Below, in pieces: positions 25,486-37,500 of a stretch of DNA of 64,000 bases. The notes under the pieces were generated by a model. That model did not search any database. It was given only the letters and a program-made list of their open reading frames with translations, and was not told the origin of the DNA. The position numbers and the translations under genes were made by a program. The stretch lies in the NCBI RefSeq assembly GCF_910596095.1, contig NC_056543.1, positions 21,476,542-21,540,541 on the forward strand. Reading direction: 5' to 3'. The number at the start of each line of letters is the position of its first letter. Positions within the stretch are counted from its first letter, which is position 1. The DNA is from Thunnus maccoyii (lineage: Eukaryota > Chordata > Actinopteri > Scombriformes > Scombridae).

Positions 25486-27957
25486 ATGGCTGCTGTTCAA
25501 ACGGAGGTTTCCCTGTACTCACAACCATGGCAGAGGCCTTTGCACATCTATGGGGGGCTGGTGTGCAACTCTCTGATGGCTGGTAAGCTTTTTTTTGTCT
25601 TCTTGGCCATTTCAACTCAGTCGTATTGTATTATGAGAGACGTTAAGAGATACCACTGCATTACATTTCTTATTTCTTTTATACATGTACAAACATTTTA
25701 GTGACTGTGGTATGGCTGAATTTAAGCAACAAATTCCTAGTTTTGTTTTTTGTTCTTGAAAGTTAGTTTTTGTAGTAAGGATTGCATAATGAAAGTGTTG
25801 ACTGGGCTCTGCAGCGGCCCTGGGTGTCTAGTTCATTCTTGTTAGTTCAGGGAGTTTGTTGTTTATAGTTGGGATGACCCTGAAACCAGAAAAACATGTA
25901 TTCAAATGAGGTCATCTTAACATCACAATGGACAGAGAGCAAGATCGCTTTGGCCATGAGCTATCTGTGTGTTTTCTGAACGTGGAGACTTCTCTGATCT
26001 TATTGTGTGTCTCAGACTCCTGGTCGGACAGAACTCCTCTCCATGAAGCAGCCTACCAGGGCAGACTGCTCCACCTGAGATCCCTCATCACTCAGGTAAA
26101 CTTACACTGGCTCTTTCTTGACATGCACAACACAAGCATGGATTGTATGATGAAATACAAATGAAAACCTAAAGACAGTTTATCCTCTCTGATGTCACCT
26201 GCAGGGCTTCCATGTAGACACGCTCACCATGGACAGAGTCTCTCCTCTCCATGAGGCTTGTCTCGGGGGCCATTATGCTTGTGCCAAGTTCCTGCTGGAC
26301 AGTGGTGCAAATGTAAGAGTGCAGGCTGTTTTCAGTTTGGAGATATATTTATTTTTAGGGTGTTTATGATCTAAATGTGGGGGAATTTGTTAACACGTTT
26401 TGAATAAGGAAACATGGGTCTTTTAACAGTGGTATTATATTGTTTCCTCACACATTCCTCCACAGGTGGACGCAGTATCAACAGATGGCGCCACACCTCT
26501 TTTCAACTCCTGCAGCAGTGGGAGTGCTGCCTGTGTCAGGCTGATCCTGCAGCACAGTGCCTCCATCCACACCACATACCAGCTGGCGTCACCCATCCAT
26601 GAGGCCGCAAAGAAAGGTGTGTATGTGCAGATATGTACAGATACTAGAGACGTGGTCTGTCACAGCACAGATTCTGACATAGTGTTGTTTCTTGTTTCTC
26701 TTTCATCAGATCACAGAGAGTGTCTGGAGCTGCTGATCTCATATGGAGCTCATATTGACATGGAGCTGCCAGTGGTGGGGACACCGCTGTATTCTGCATG
26801 CATGGCCCGGGCCGCAGCCTGCGTAGATATGCTGCTACACTCAGGTAATCTGCAACCTCTGCAGTGTAACAAACAGTAAGGAACAATCCTCACAGACACA
26901 GAGGGCTGTTTATGACAAATGTATAAAGTGAAAAACTTCACACTGAGCCACTCATATGCTGCATTGTTGGTCTCACTAGTGATTTCTCATCGCCTTACAT
27001 ACACATTGATACCCAAACTACAACAAGGACCATTAGCCTTCAATTGTGCTGTATGTTTTCAGTCCTTGTTGTGTTGCATATTCCATGTATTCAATTAAAT
27101 TAACACACCAAGGTTTTCAGTATTTGATAATTTCCACACTGTGACTCATTTATTAGGTAATACAGACAGTAGAGAGTGGAATTAGTCATCTCATTCACTT
27201 CCATACCTTGTGCTTGATAACAGTATGTTGAGTGATGGTATAAAAGTAACATAATCCAAAGAAGGAATAATGTGTGGAACTGAGTGTGGTTTTGAATCTT
27301 GTTCACAAATAATAGTTTAATGATTTAGTGTGCTGGTCTGTTTCCAGACCAGCACACTGATTTAGTTGCTGTTTGTTATCACGCCATTTACACTCTCAGT
27401 GGAAACAGGAAACAGCAAAATAACTGCTAGATTCAGTCTAATTTACAGAACTGTCAGGCGTGGCTGCAAACCATTTCGTGTTTTTCATAGCTCTGCTCCA
27501 AGTTCTGTTCCAATCTTTTCATTTAATTTTCACTCAGTATTTCTTAATCATTTTAACCACAAAGTGCTGGAATGAACAGTTTGTGAGGACTCATGGGTGG
27601 TTTTACTGTTTATGGTCTAAATAACATCATTTGGTTGGTCTGATGTGTTTCCTTGAGTCCGTTTGTGGTTTTTTGTTCATGTAGGGGCAGATGTTCAAAT
27701 AGGCTGTGGGCAGGACAGTCCGCTACATGCTGCAGTTCGAGAAGGAGAAGCCAAAGTAGTGGACCTGCTGCTGGACTTTGGGGCCGATGGGTGTTGTAGG
27801 AACGCTGAGGGCAAGACCCCTCTGGATCTGGCAACACCAAACAGCACAGTGAGAATTGCACTGCAGAAAAGAGGTATGTTGTGCATGCATGCATGTTACA
27901 GAAACACTCCAAATCTAAATCTAATTTAAGGTAGAACAACTCCACTCTCTCTCTGTC

Positions 27958-27996
<39 letters not shown>

Positions 27997-28128
27997 TGAT
28001 CAGGTCCCTGCTCTCTGTCTCAGCTGTGTCGTTTCTGTATTCGCCGAACTCTGGGAAGGAGTCGTCTGCACAGTGCCTCCAGCCTATTCCTTCCACCAAT
28101 TATCAAGGACTTCCTCCTCTACCAATGA
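25486..28128 (+). CDS. asb9: Ankyrin repeat and SOCS box protein, ASB9-like
   Basis: Substrate-receptor subunit of Cullin5-Elongin B/C ubiquitin ligases; mammalian ASB9 binds creatine kinase. Seven exons: 25486-25582, 26016-26095, 26205-26312, 26466-26616, 26710-26844, 27685-27873 and 28004-28128, all GT-AG, 294 aa, the same length I recall for human ASB9. Six ankyrin repeats follow the N-terminus (SDRTPLHEAAYQGR, RVSPLHEACLGGHYACAKFL, GATPLFNSCSSGSAACV, LASPIHEAAKK, VGTPLYSACMARAAACV, GQDSPLHAAVREGEAKVVDL). A SOCS box then ends the protein: BC box SLSQLCRFCIRRTLG and C-terminal PPIIKDFLLYQ. N-terminal LMADSWSD, VSPLHEACLGGH and GQDSPLHA favour ASB9 over its relative ASB11, which also neighbours PIGA in humans. 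The start codon in exon 1 is the least certain part. Confidence 0.9.
26845..27684. other. asb9 intron 5
   Basis: About 840 bp, no exon. It contains a short perfect hairpin with flanking 8-bp repeats at 27321-27365. Confidence 0.6.
27321..27365. repeat. Short perfect hairpin flanked by 8-bp direct repeats
   Basis: Arms TGTGCTGGTCTG and CAGACCAGCACA around a 4-base loop, bounded on both sides by TGATTTAG (27321-27328 and 27358-27365). The direct repeats look like a target-site duplication. Confidence 0.8.
27945..27993. repeat. CT microsatellite acting as polypyrimidine tract of asb9 exon 7
   Basis: CT repeats interrupted by two G, ending 10 bp before the acceptor at 28003. Confidence 0.95.
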
Positions 28129-28686
28129 GCCGTCTCTGCTTGGCTTGTGTGGCTCTCTTTGGACTACATAGATTTATTTGTCCTTCACATTTTTACCTTG
28201 TCTCCAACCAATGAGGCAAAACATGTGAGAAAAAGACATCTACATTCAGAGAATGGGACTAAGTTTTGTCAGTCGTCTGTATTTTATAATACGGTTGCTT
28301 TCAATAATATAATCGTTGCCATTTTCATATTAGTCAAATGAAATATGTTGGATACAAGTGTAATTTCATATAATATTAGAGGTTATGTATTTTTGTACTC
28401 TTAATGAAGTGCTTTCTGTTTCCTTTGTATGGATTTTACATTGTTCCAATTTTTTTTTTTATAATGACAGTTTTATATTTTTGTGCAGGATCTCACAAAA
28501 TAGGTATAACTTGTAAATCTCTGTATCCACTAAAAGTAAATATTGTATTTTGTAAAAAGTATTCTAAAAAGATGATGGTAATGTTGTTTTGTGGGTATCT
28601 ATGGTGATCTATAAGTCACATGGCTGATCAATGGACTGTAAATAAGGAAACCAGAAGCAAGACAAGACACACAAAAATGTTTAGTG

Positions 28687-28692
28687 AATAAA
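28687..28692 (+). terminator. Candidate asb9 polyadenylation signal
   Basis: AATAAA about 560 bp after the stop codon. Confidence 0.35.
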
Positions 28693-29180
28693 GCATGGTG
28701 AACTGAGGAAGACGTATTAATTTTGATGAACTTACAAAAAATATTTGTTGGAAATATGTCCAGATTTTGCAGCATTGTCAACACAAGGATTAAAGAAGTA
28801 GGCAACTTTAAAAGAAAAGTCTGAGTACACTAGATTTCAGTGAACTGAGCAGTGGACGGTGTTGCTCAAGGGGAATTAATTTCCTGTATTCAAATACCAA
28901 TCTAAAAGGTCACCTCTGCAGAGACTTGAAGAATCTTGTTTGAGTATGTAGGAGCCATGAATGGATTAATTTCAAGTTTGAATGAATTGCAAAGTAGTAA
29001 TTCTTTTGTTTTATATTTTGGGTTATTTTGGTTTGTTTATTATTGCACGATCACGGGGATTGATAATCAGGTCACATGGATATGGGCGGTGGTATCCTAT
29101 AGTTAATTTAAGCACCTGTTCACCTGCATGCCAGCTGGTAAGAGACAGAGGGTGAGTGGGTCGTCGTATTTTTTGTTGAC

Positions 29181-29234
29181 CGCTGTTTTACACCTGAACG
29201 CTGTTTTACACCTGAACGCTGTTTTACACCTGAA
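29181..29234. repeat. Three perfect 18-bp tandem copies
   Basis: Unit CGCTGTTTTACACCTGAA repeated three times without change, so a recent expansion. The surrounding 29.0-29.4 kb block is repeat-like but unclassified. Confidence 0.95.
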
Positions 29235-30154
29235 CGCAGTGATTATTTTGAGTAGCCTATATTTTGTGCAAGTTATAATAAGTTGATCACTTTCATTAAT
29301 AAAAGTTATTAAACCTACAGTTTTGATCTCAGCGAATCTTTTTGGTAGCGTGTCGGACAAACGGCAAACAAGGCCCAACCTCAGCCTCTCAGCGACTTTT
29401 ACGTTGTTGCCAGTAGTCGCTACAGAGTAGATTTAACTTGACGCTTCTTCATTTAAATAGCACAGAAAAGTCTGAGCCTTCACAGAAAGTTCTGAAAGAG
29501 GGATATATGCTGTGATTTTGCGTGTGTATGTGTGTCGATGGATTTCCTGCTGCTCATGCCCACATTCAGCGGTTACATGCAATACCTGTGAGACGATAAC
29601 ACCATTCAGAATGTCCACGATCTTTCACTGATGTCTCCACTGTGTACAAAATGACATTTGGAGGAGTTGTACACAGCATGTTAGATAAAGCAACTTAGAT
29701 GTTGACATTTTCTGAGAAGCCCACAGTTCACAGTAGGTTTACACCAAACACCCATGTTACATACAAAGAGCAGGTCTACTGACTCAATGTAATAAAATTT
29801 ATTCTAGAAATATAATCCAATGTAGTCCAAATATAATCCAATGTAGTCAATTGTGTTACACCATGGGAAAAGTCAGAAATGCAGCAGAGTGAAATACTCA
29901 GTGGTGCTACTGTGCTTCTCTTGATCTGTGGTATCAATCAATACACCAGAATGTTTCACATGTTTTTTGACTTTAATCAGCTCACAATCAGAGAACCTCT
30001 TAAAAATGACATCTCAAATCATATTTAATAGTATACAAACATCAAGATGGCACAAATCAACAACAAATTTACAGCACAGTTCTGTAATATAAACACAATT
30101 AACAGTATTGTTGTACCTTGTGAATACTTTGTGAAACTGCATATCAGCAACATA

Positions 30155-30805
30155 TTATTAGGACAGAAATGATTAGTCGATTTAATCGATTAGTCGACGG
30201 ACAGAAAATTAATCATCATTAAATAATTTATCCAAGAACGTGAGTCTACAATCAGCTCTGTGAGTTGTACTTATGACAACTCACAGCAGCACTTTGACCT
30301 AAATGCCTATTTGTTTACCATCTCAGTATAACACATTAGCATGCTATCATTTGCTAATTAACACAAGGTACAGCTGAGGCTGATGGGAAAGTCATTTCAT
30401 TCATTTTGCTGATATTTGGTCAACAAAATTAAAAAGTCAGAGGATTAAAGTTATTACCATTCATTTTGAGGGGGAGATGAATGTCTGCACCAAATTTAAT
30501 GTCAATCCATTGAATAGTTGTTGAGATATTTCAGTCTGGATCAAAGTGGTGAACTGACCGACAGACTCAGCATCATCGTCATCCTTAGAAACATGCCTAA
30601 AGATGCTAAATATTCACTTTCCAGCTTCTTAAGATGTTAGCATTAGCTGCTTTTCTCAGTTTTAAATCATTGTGAATTGATTATCGTTGGGTTTTGGACT
30701 GTTGGTCAGACTAAACAAGTTATTTTAACGTGTCACATTTAGCAAATTTAAAAAATAATAACGGATGAACTAATAATAAACATAATCAGTACTTGCAGCC
30801 CTATA
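30155..30805. mobile_element. MITE family A copy split by a second dispersed repeat (family B)
   Basis: Left part (AATGATTAGTCGATTTAATC) and right part (TTATCGTTGGGTTTTGGACT ... TTGCAGCCCTA) are family A. Between them, 30285-30605 carries family B (GGTACAGCTGAGGCTGATGG, CAATCCATTGAATAGTTGTT, GAGATATTTCAG), also present in reverse at 59480-59850. Confidence 0.6.
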
Positions 30806-31593
30806 TATTATTATACATATGATTATTACATTACATGAACAAAAAGCTGCTGAATTTTGTACAAGTCTAACAAACACACCACTAACTAACTCAAGATATT
30901 TAACAGGAACATCTCTGTGAATACAACATGTGACATTTAACAATTCTTCTGGTAACATTTGACCCATCTTGCATAAAAAACGTTTCCAGTACACAAAATA
31001 GCAGGAATTAAATATGTTCACTTTGAATATTTTACAACCATTAAACCCTCAAATGTCAGAGGAACCTGCTGTTCCTCTCCAGCAGATAAAAACATGCACA
31101 ACAGAACTAAAACCATAAGTGAATTTCATTTTACACCTAAAGATCTTTGAATTTTACATCAAACAGATTCATAACACAAAGAGAAAAAACTACCAACTAT
31201 AAGGATTTGCTTTTTTACATTTGTTTGACATATGTACAAAAAATGTTCTGTACCAGAGTTACTGACAAGCAGCTTTACATCTGCACTGATTGTATCTCTT
31301 CAGAAACAGTTCTTTTGATAGTTGGATAGTCAGCAGGTAAGATATTAAGATATATGTTTATATATGTAACATTATTTCAGGGTGTTTTGTAATAAAAGGT
31401 AAGTGAGAAGTGATGAACTCATGACTGAGATGGCTTGACAAGTGGTTGTCTCCATTCATCATACTGACGCTAACACTTCTACATCAGAACTGAACATGAT
31501 GTCTGTAAAACTCAGTGTGAGGAGATAATTATCACATGATCGACATGACTCCAGATCAAGTTAATGAAACCCCCCACAGGTTGACAGATGTTT

Positions 31594-34500
31594 TTAGACA
31601 GTGGTTATGTTTGTGCTCCTGCTATTCTGGCTGTGCAAGTGTCTCTGAGTATGGGAGCACAGGAGCTGCTTGTTAAAGTGTTTGCTGAAGCTTTTGCTCA
31701 TCAGGTAGAGGGCAAACGGGTTCACACAGGAGTTGGTGAAGGCCAAGATGCGAGCACACACGCTGGCGATGAAGTGGCCCAGTGATGTGTCCACCTGGTC
31801 GTAGTGATAGGAGCGGTACAAGTAGATCACATGACTGGGCAACCAGCAGACAGCAAACAAGCCAACAAACACCAGAACAGTCTTTGCCAGACGCTTCCTG
31901 GACTTTATCTGAGATGAGAGTACAAAGAGAAGAAAGCGTTTATTTGTCTCCTTGTGTCCATTGCAGTTTTCTTGTTTTACATTCTTGGCAGCAATATTGT
32001 GTTTTATCATGTACCTACTACATGTCATGCTTATTTTTTTGTATAACTGTGCAACAAAGCACTCCTGCAATAAAAATCTCATTGAGTTTACATATTGTAA
32101 ATAAAGGTTTCAAACAATCAGTCAGTATTTCTCAACACAGTAGAATTACTGAATATGGAAATACTTAAGAACAAAACGACTCATAAATGGCAAAAAGTAT
32201 CGATCTAAAACTGGCTTCCTGCAACATTAAATCACAAAAAAGACAAAAATATACAAATACTAAATATGCATAAAAATTCAAAATTATACTTAAGCATTTC
32301 TCATTTTTCCTTTATGAATGCATCAACATTGATATATAGAGTAACCCAGCACCCCTGAGAATATTATTTTTGCCGACCTTCAGTAGTTAAACTTCTCACC
32401 TTGATGTAGTGATATAAAAGTGTACTCCAGACACCATAACATCACTGGTGGGTGCGGTCAGAGGGGAAACAGGCTTGAAATTTTCAACTGGAGAGGGCAG
32501 TGAAACACTGCTTTTCAGCCTAATGTTCAGTTACTCTTTGAATGCATTTTTATACAGTACATCAGTATCAGTATCAGTGGTTCTCAGCTGTTTTGGCTCA
32601 TGACCTCTGTGACCTCTACCGGTTGAGACCAGTTCAACAAAAGAATGTTTTTCTTTTTCTTTGTTTTATGTAAAAAATTCTTAGATATGAAAGTATCCAA
32701 TAATTCTCAAGACTAGAGTTGAACCGTTTTTTGTTTTTTTTTCTGTTGACAACACAGTCTCACCTGAATGTCCATTTAGTACCTGTTCCATAGCTTTTGG
32801 TCACATCACATGATCTTCATCAGCAGATAGTTAGTAATTGTATATCTTCACATGAGAAGTCCTTAAAGTGCTCAGAAAAAAAGTTAAGCTTGAACATCTA
32901 TAACTCCACAGCAGCTACTAAATAAACCTTGAGACTGTTTTGTCAACTGCTTTTCCCAAGTCAAGAATGAACATAAATTTTTTGATGCTTTCCTATCCTG
33001 TTAATCATCTTTTGACCCCTCAGATTTATCTTGTGACTCCTTGTGTGGGTTCTGACCCTCAGGTTGGGAACCACTCCAGTTCCAGTATGTATGTGGATAT
33101 GAATATATGAATGGAAGTTGCAGCAATGGTGCATGTACATGTACATGTATAGTTAGATGTTCAATTTTCACACTATAATACCCACTGCACCAACAAATTA
33201 TACATATTTGTTTCAGTTTAAAATACTAAATGTACAATGCATTTCATTCATTACTGTATATTTGAACAGGTTCTATATACTGTACATAACCACCTACTAT
33301 ATGTATATAAAGTAACATGTCTTTTTTTTTACCATTTAATATTTTCCTCAGCACTCCTTGCACTCTTCACTTCTTTGCACTATTTGTATCCTGTTTACAG
33401 TTCACAGAAATGGTTTCACCGGTTGATAGACATTCCTTGTGTATATTTCTGAAGACTGTTTTATTGTTATTCTGTGTAAGTACACTGAGAGCCACTAAAT
33501 TGGAGTCAAATTCCTTGTATGCATAAACATACTTGGCCAATAAAGAGCATTCTGATTCTGAGATTATTGTATTTAATTGTTTTGTTAAAGGTTTTAGAGG
33601 AAAAATATTATTAATCGGAAATAAAATGTGTATGTCCTCACCTGTTTCTGCATGTGCAGGTGTCCTTCAGCGGGAATGTTCACAGAGCTCCTGACCAGGC
33701 TGTGAGCAATGAAGCAGTAGTAGATGGATATGATGAAGAGCGGGATGATGTAGAAGATCAGGAAGGAGGCGGTGGAGTGAATCTTTGGGTGCAACTCCCC
33801 GGCATGGGGGTAGGGTGCACAGGTCACAAATGACTCATTGGTGTGGCTGGTGGTGAAGGTGTGCAGGTCAGAGAAGACGGCTTCAGGAATCGCCAGAGTC
33901 ACTGAGAGGAGCCAGATTGCCCCGGCTCGTAAACAGATACTGAGTGTAGCGCTGGACCTGTGGATATCCAGGGGTTTGACAATCGCTCTGTACCTAAAAG
34001 GAGAGGAGAAATTAATTGTAAACTGGAATGATAATGGGTTTTTTTCCTTAGTGTGGAAAGACTGCTCATATTAAGATGAGCGCTGATTACCTCATTAAAC
34101 TTTCTGATTATGCATGCAACCAAAAACAACTGTCTCATCACTGATTTCAATGTGGCACTCCACCACTTTGGACCGAGGCAGACTGTTGTGTACATATATC
34201 TATTGATCCCTCTGAACACATCTTCAGTGATGTTCCTGGAATCATCAGGTGTTTTTGGGTCTTTCAAAATCATACACCCTCCTCCAGGTGACCCAGCTGG
34301 GGCTAATCAGACCCCAGCTTGTGTCCAGATGGCTAGCTACTTATGACTACATGCCCAAATGTCTCAAGGCTCTGGCTAAAGAACAGGCAGCAAATCCATT
34401 GCATCCAACTTCCAATGGGAGACACCTCACTCTCCACCCAGCCTGCTTACAGTTGCTGACCGGTCCTGCGTACTTGGAGAGCTTCCTTTCAATGGCCTCT

Positions 34501-37500
34501 TCCAAGCAATCTTCCCATGGCACTGTCAGCTCCAGCAGCACAGCTTGCTTGGTGGACCCAGACACAAGGACAATATCTGGTTACAGGGTGGTGGCTGCAA
34601 TATGGTTGGGGTACTTCAGCTACTGTTCAAGGTCCCCCAACAGCTGCCAGTCCCTTGCAGAGGTCAGGCTGCCAAAAGATGTTTTTTTGGAGGGCTTTGG
34701 CAGCTCCCCAGCTCTGACAAAGGTGATGGCCTGCTGGGAGGGTCGGGACCGCTTTGCTCACTCAACTCCTGTGCTAATGGCTTCAGCGATGGTCTTCAGA
34801 ACTCCTTTGGTACTGTCCCTATCCAAGTACCTTTGTGCAACAGCTGAGGATGTGCTCTAGGGTTCCTCGCTTGGAGCAGAGTAGGCATGCTGGTGGCTCT
34901 AGTTTACCCCATTTGTGGAGATTTGATGGGCTTGGAAGCACATCATATACTGCCTCGATGAAAAATTTGATGCGGTGTGGCTCAGCCTTCCAAAGTTCAG
35001 CCCAGGTCACTTTCCTCTTAACAGCATTCTCCCATTTTGTCCAAGCTCCCTGTTGCTTCATTCCCACCGACTTGCAGGTTCTGGTCTCCTTCACTGCTGC
35101 TCTCACCTCCTCCTGAACTAGGCGGCGCCTTTCCTTTCCTCTGATGGTTTTCATTTGGGGAATTGGAAAGGATCCTAGCCCAGCTCGGCCTCATGTGACC
35201 ACTCCAACCAGCTTATTGTGATACAGCCTTGCCTCTGCTTCCTGAACAGCTTCTTCTGCCTTCTACTTCCTGCCGGTCCTCACTTTGATCCCTGCTTTAG
35301 CCAGCTTTGGATCACTTGAGTCCCTGTACTGTACCTCTGGTTCTTGTTACTTTGAATTCCTCCTCCAAGGACTTGAAGGGCAGTCGCAATTTGTTGTGGT
35401 GTCCGTAGAGTGCAATGCTGCTCAGGCTCTTTGGCACCTTCAGCGATCTCCTGAGGTGGTTGCTGACCCTCCTCTCTTAGGTCTCAACTATTAAGATCGG
35501 AACTGCATAGACAAGGAGGGGCCATAGGATTCTGGGAATAATTCCATGCTGATACACCCAGGCTTTGAACTTTCCAGGTAGGCCAGACTTGTCCACAGAT
35601 TTCAGCCAGCCCTCAAACTCTGTGCAGGTCGACTGAATGGATGTCATGTCCCTCAGAAAGCTGTCAAAAACCTTGCTTTAGCTCTTGATTGGCTTCTCTG
35701 TGATAGTTGGGATGGTTGTGCCTGCAATGTTGAACCAGAACTTTTCCTCGACCTTTCCTTTCCTCAGCATCATAGATCTTGATTTTGCTGGTTTGAAACA
35801 CATCCAAACCCACTCCGGCTTTTCAAGCCCCTGCAGAATCCACCAGCATCCCAGGACTGATTCTGTGGTGAATCTGAGGTCATCCATGAATGCCCTGATG
35901 GGTGGTTGCCGTTCAGCGGAATTCATTCTGGGCCCTTTGTACTCTGGTTCAGCAGACTTAGTGAGCATGTTCACGGCTAGGGAGAACAGTGCCACAGAGA
36001 TAGTGCACCCTGTGATGATGCCAATCTTCACCTTGTGCAAGCTTGATGTAATTGGTCCTGAAGAAACCCTCATCCTGAAGTTGCTATAGTAATCAGCAAT
36101 GAGGTCTCTGATTCTGCTGGGGACATAATGTTTGTGTGAGCTGCACCAGCTTGTGTGGAATAGAGCCATATGCATTTGCCAGATCAAGCCACAACACTCA
36201 CAGGTCGCCCTTGTTCTCTCTGACCTCCATGATGAGTTGTGTCTCCACACCGGTGTGGTCCAGACAGGCTGGCATCCCTGAAATGCCACCCTTCAAGACT
36301 GATGTGTCAATGTAGGTGTTCTTGGCCAGGTAGGTGCACAGTCGATTGGAAACGGCACTGAAGAGGACCTTTGCCTCGACACACAGCAGGAAGATGATGT
36401 GTAACTGGTCTATCTGGGTGGAGTTTTCCTTCTTCGGGATCCACACCCCTTTAGCCACTCTCCACTGCTCTGGGATCTTCCCCCCTTCTTCAGAGGACTC
36501 GCAGGATCTTCCACAGACGCAGCAGGAATTTGGGACAGTTCTTGGTGCTGTTTGGTCTGGGACTTCAGCACTTTCATCTCCTGCCCGATGTTGTGGATTC
36601 TTACGGCTCTTTGGTTCTTCAAATAAGGTGTTCTGGAGCCTTTCTTCTCTTCTTCACCAAACCATTCAGCTGCGATGCTGACAATGATTGTTGTCATGGC
36701 TTGTAGCTTCTCATCGTCCTCCCCAGTCACTGTTGCCTCCAGAATTTGGTTGACATCTTCGTCAAACTGCATCCACAGTGAAGTCATGTTAGCTGCAAGC
36801 CATGTGATCCACCTCCTCTTAGACTTGATGTTAGAGGGATTAGTTTGCAACACTTGGAGGTTCCGGGAACTATGGGGTGACTCTGGGCCTGGCACCTCCT
36901 GCATCTCATCAGGTTGGACACTTGTGCAATGTGCTGCTTCTGCTCCAACCAGACACTTCATCCTTGCTTGGTGGTTCTTCAAGCTGCGAATGTTCTTGCA
37001 GATTTTGCCACATACACACTGTTTGCTCATAGTCATTTGTTCTTTGCCTGGGTCTGATGCCGTTGTGTCATCCTCCCCCCCTCTCGGGCACCCCCGGGGG
37101 TATTTTTCCATTAGATACATCATAGCTTTTTTCATCATAGACTCAATTTCCTTCCTTCAATCACAACAAGAAAATCTTAAGCTTATCTTATACAGCAGAG
37201 AAAATTAATTTAGGATTTAAATCAAAACAGGAATGATAATATTGGCTCCTGGACAGGATGAGTTACACATCAAAGAGACAGTTTGTTAATTAAAACTGGC
37301 ATTAAATGTTCTTTTGTTCCCGAAAGCTACAAAATTTCCAAAGGTCACACGTGCTGGAAATACTGAAAGATGCTGGCAGCTCCCAACACTTGTTCAGACA
37401 AGTTTTCAACATATCATAGACTGAATATTTACTTTACTGTTTCAGGTTGTTTATTCCCAGATCAACAGAAATACCACCAAAATCATTGTAGTTCTACATT

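Larger units (their letters stand above)
28129..31593. other. Convergent spacer between asb9 and grpr
   Basis: 3.5 kb including both 3'UTRs. It holds an 18-bp tandem triplication, and a MITE family A copy interrupted by a second repeat. No coding exon recognised. Confidence 0.6.

Noticed and set aside
34249-37208. Plus-strand frames of about 180-200 codons
   Set aside because: Antisense to the R2-group LINE; the minus strand carries the zinc finger, RT and endonuclease motifs.
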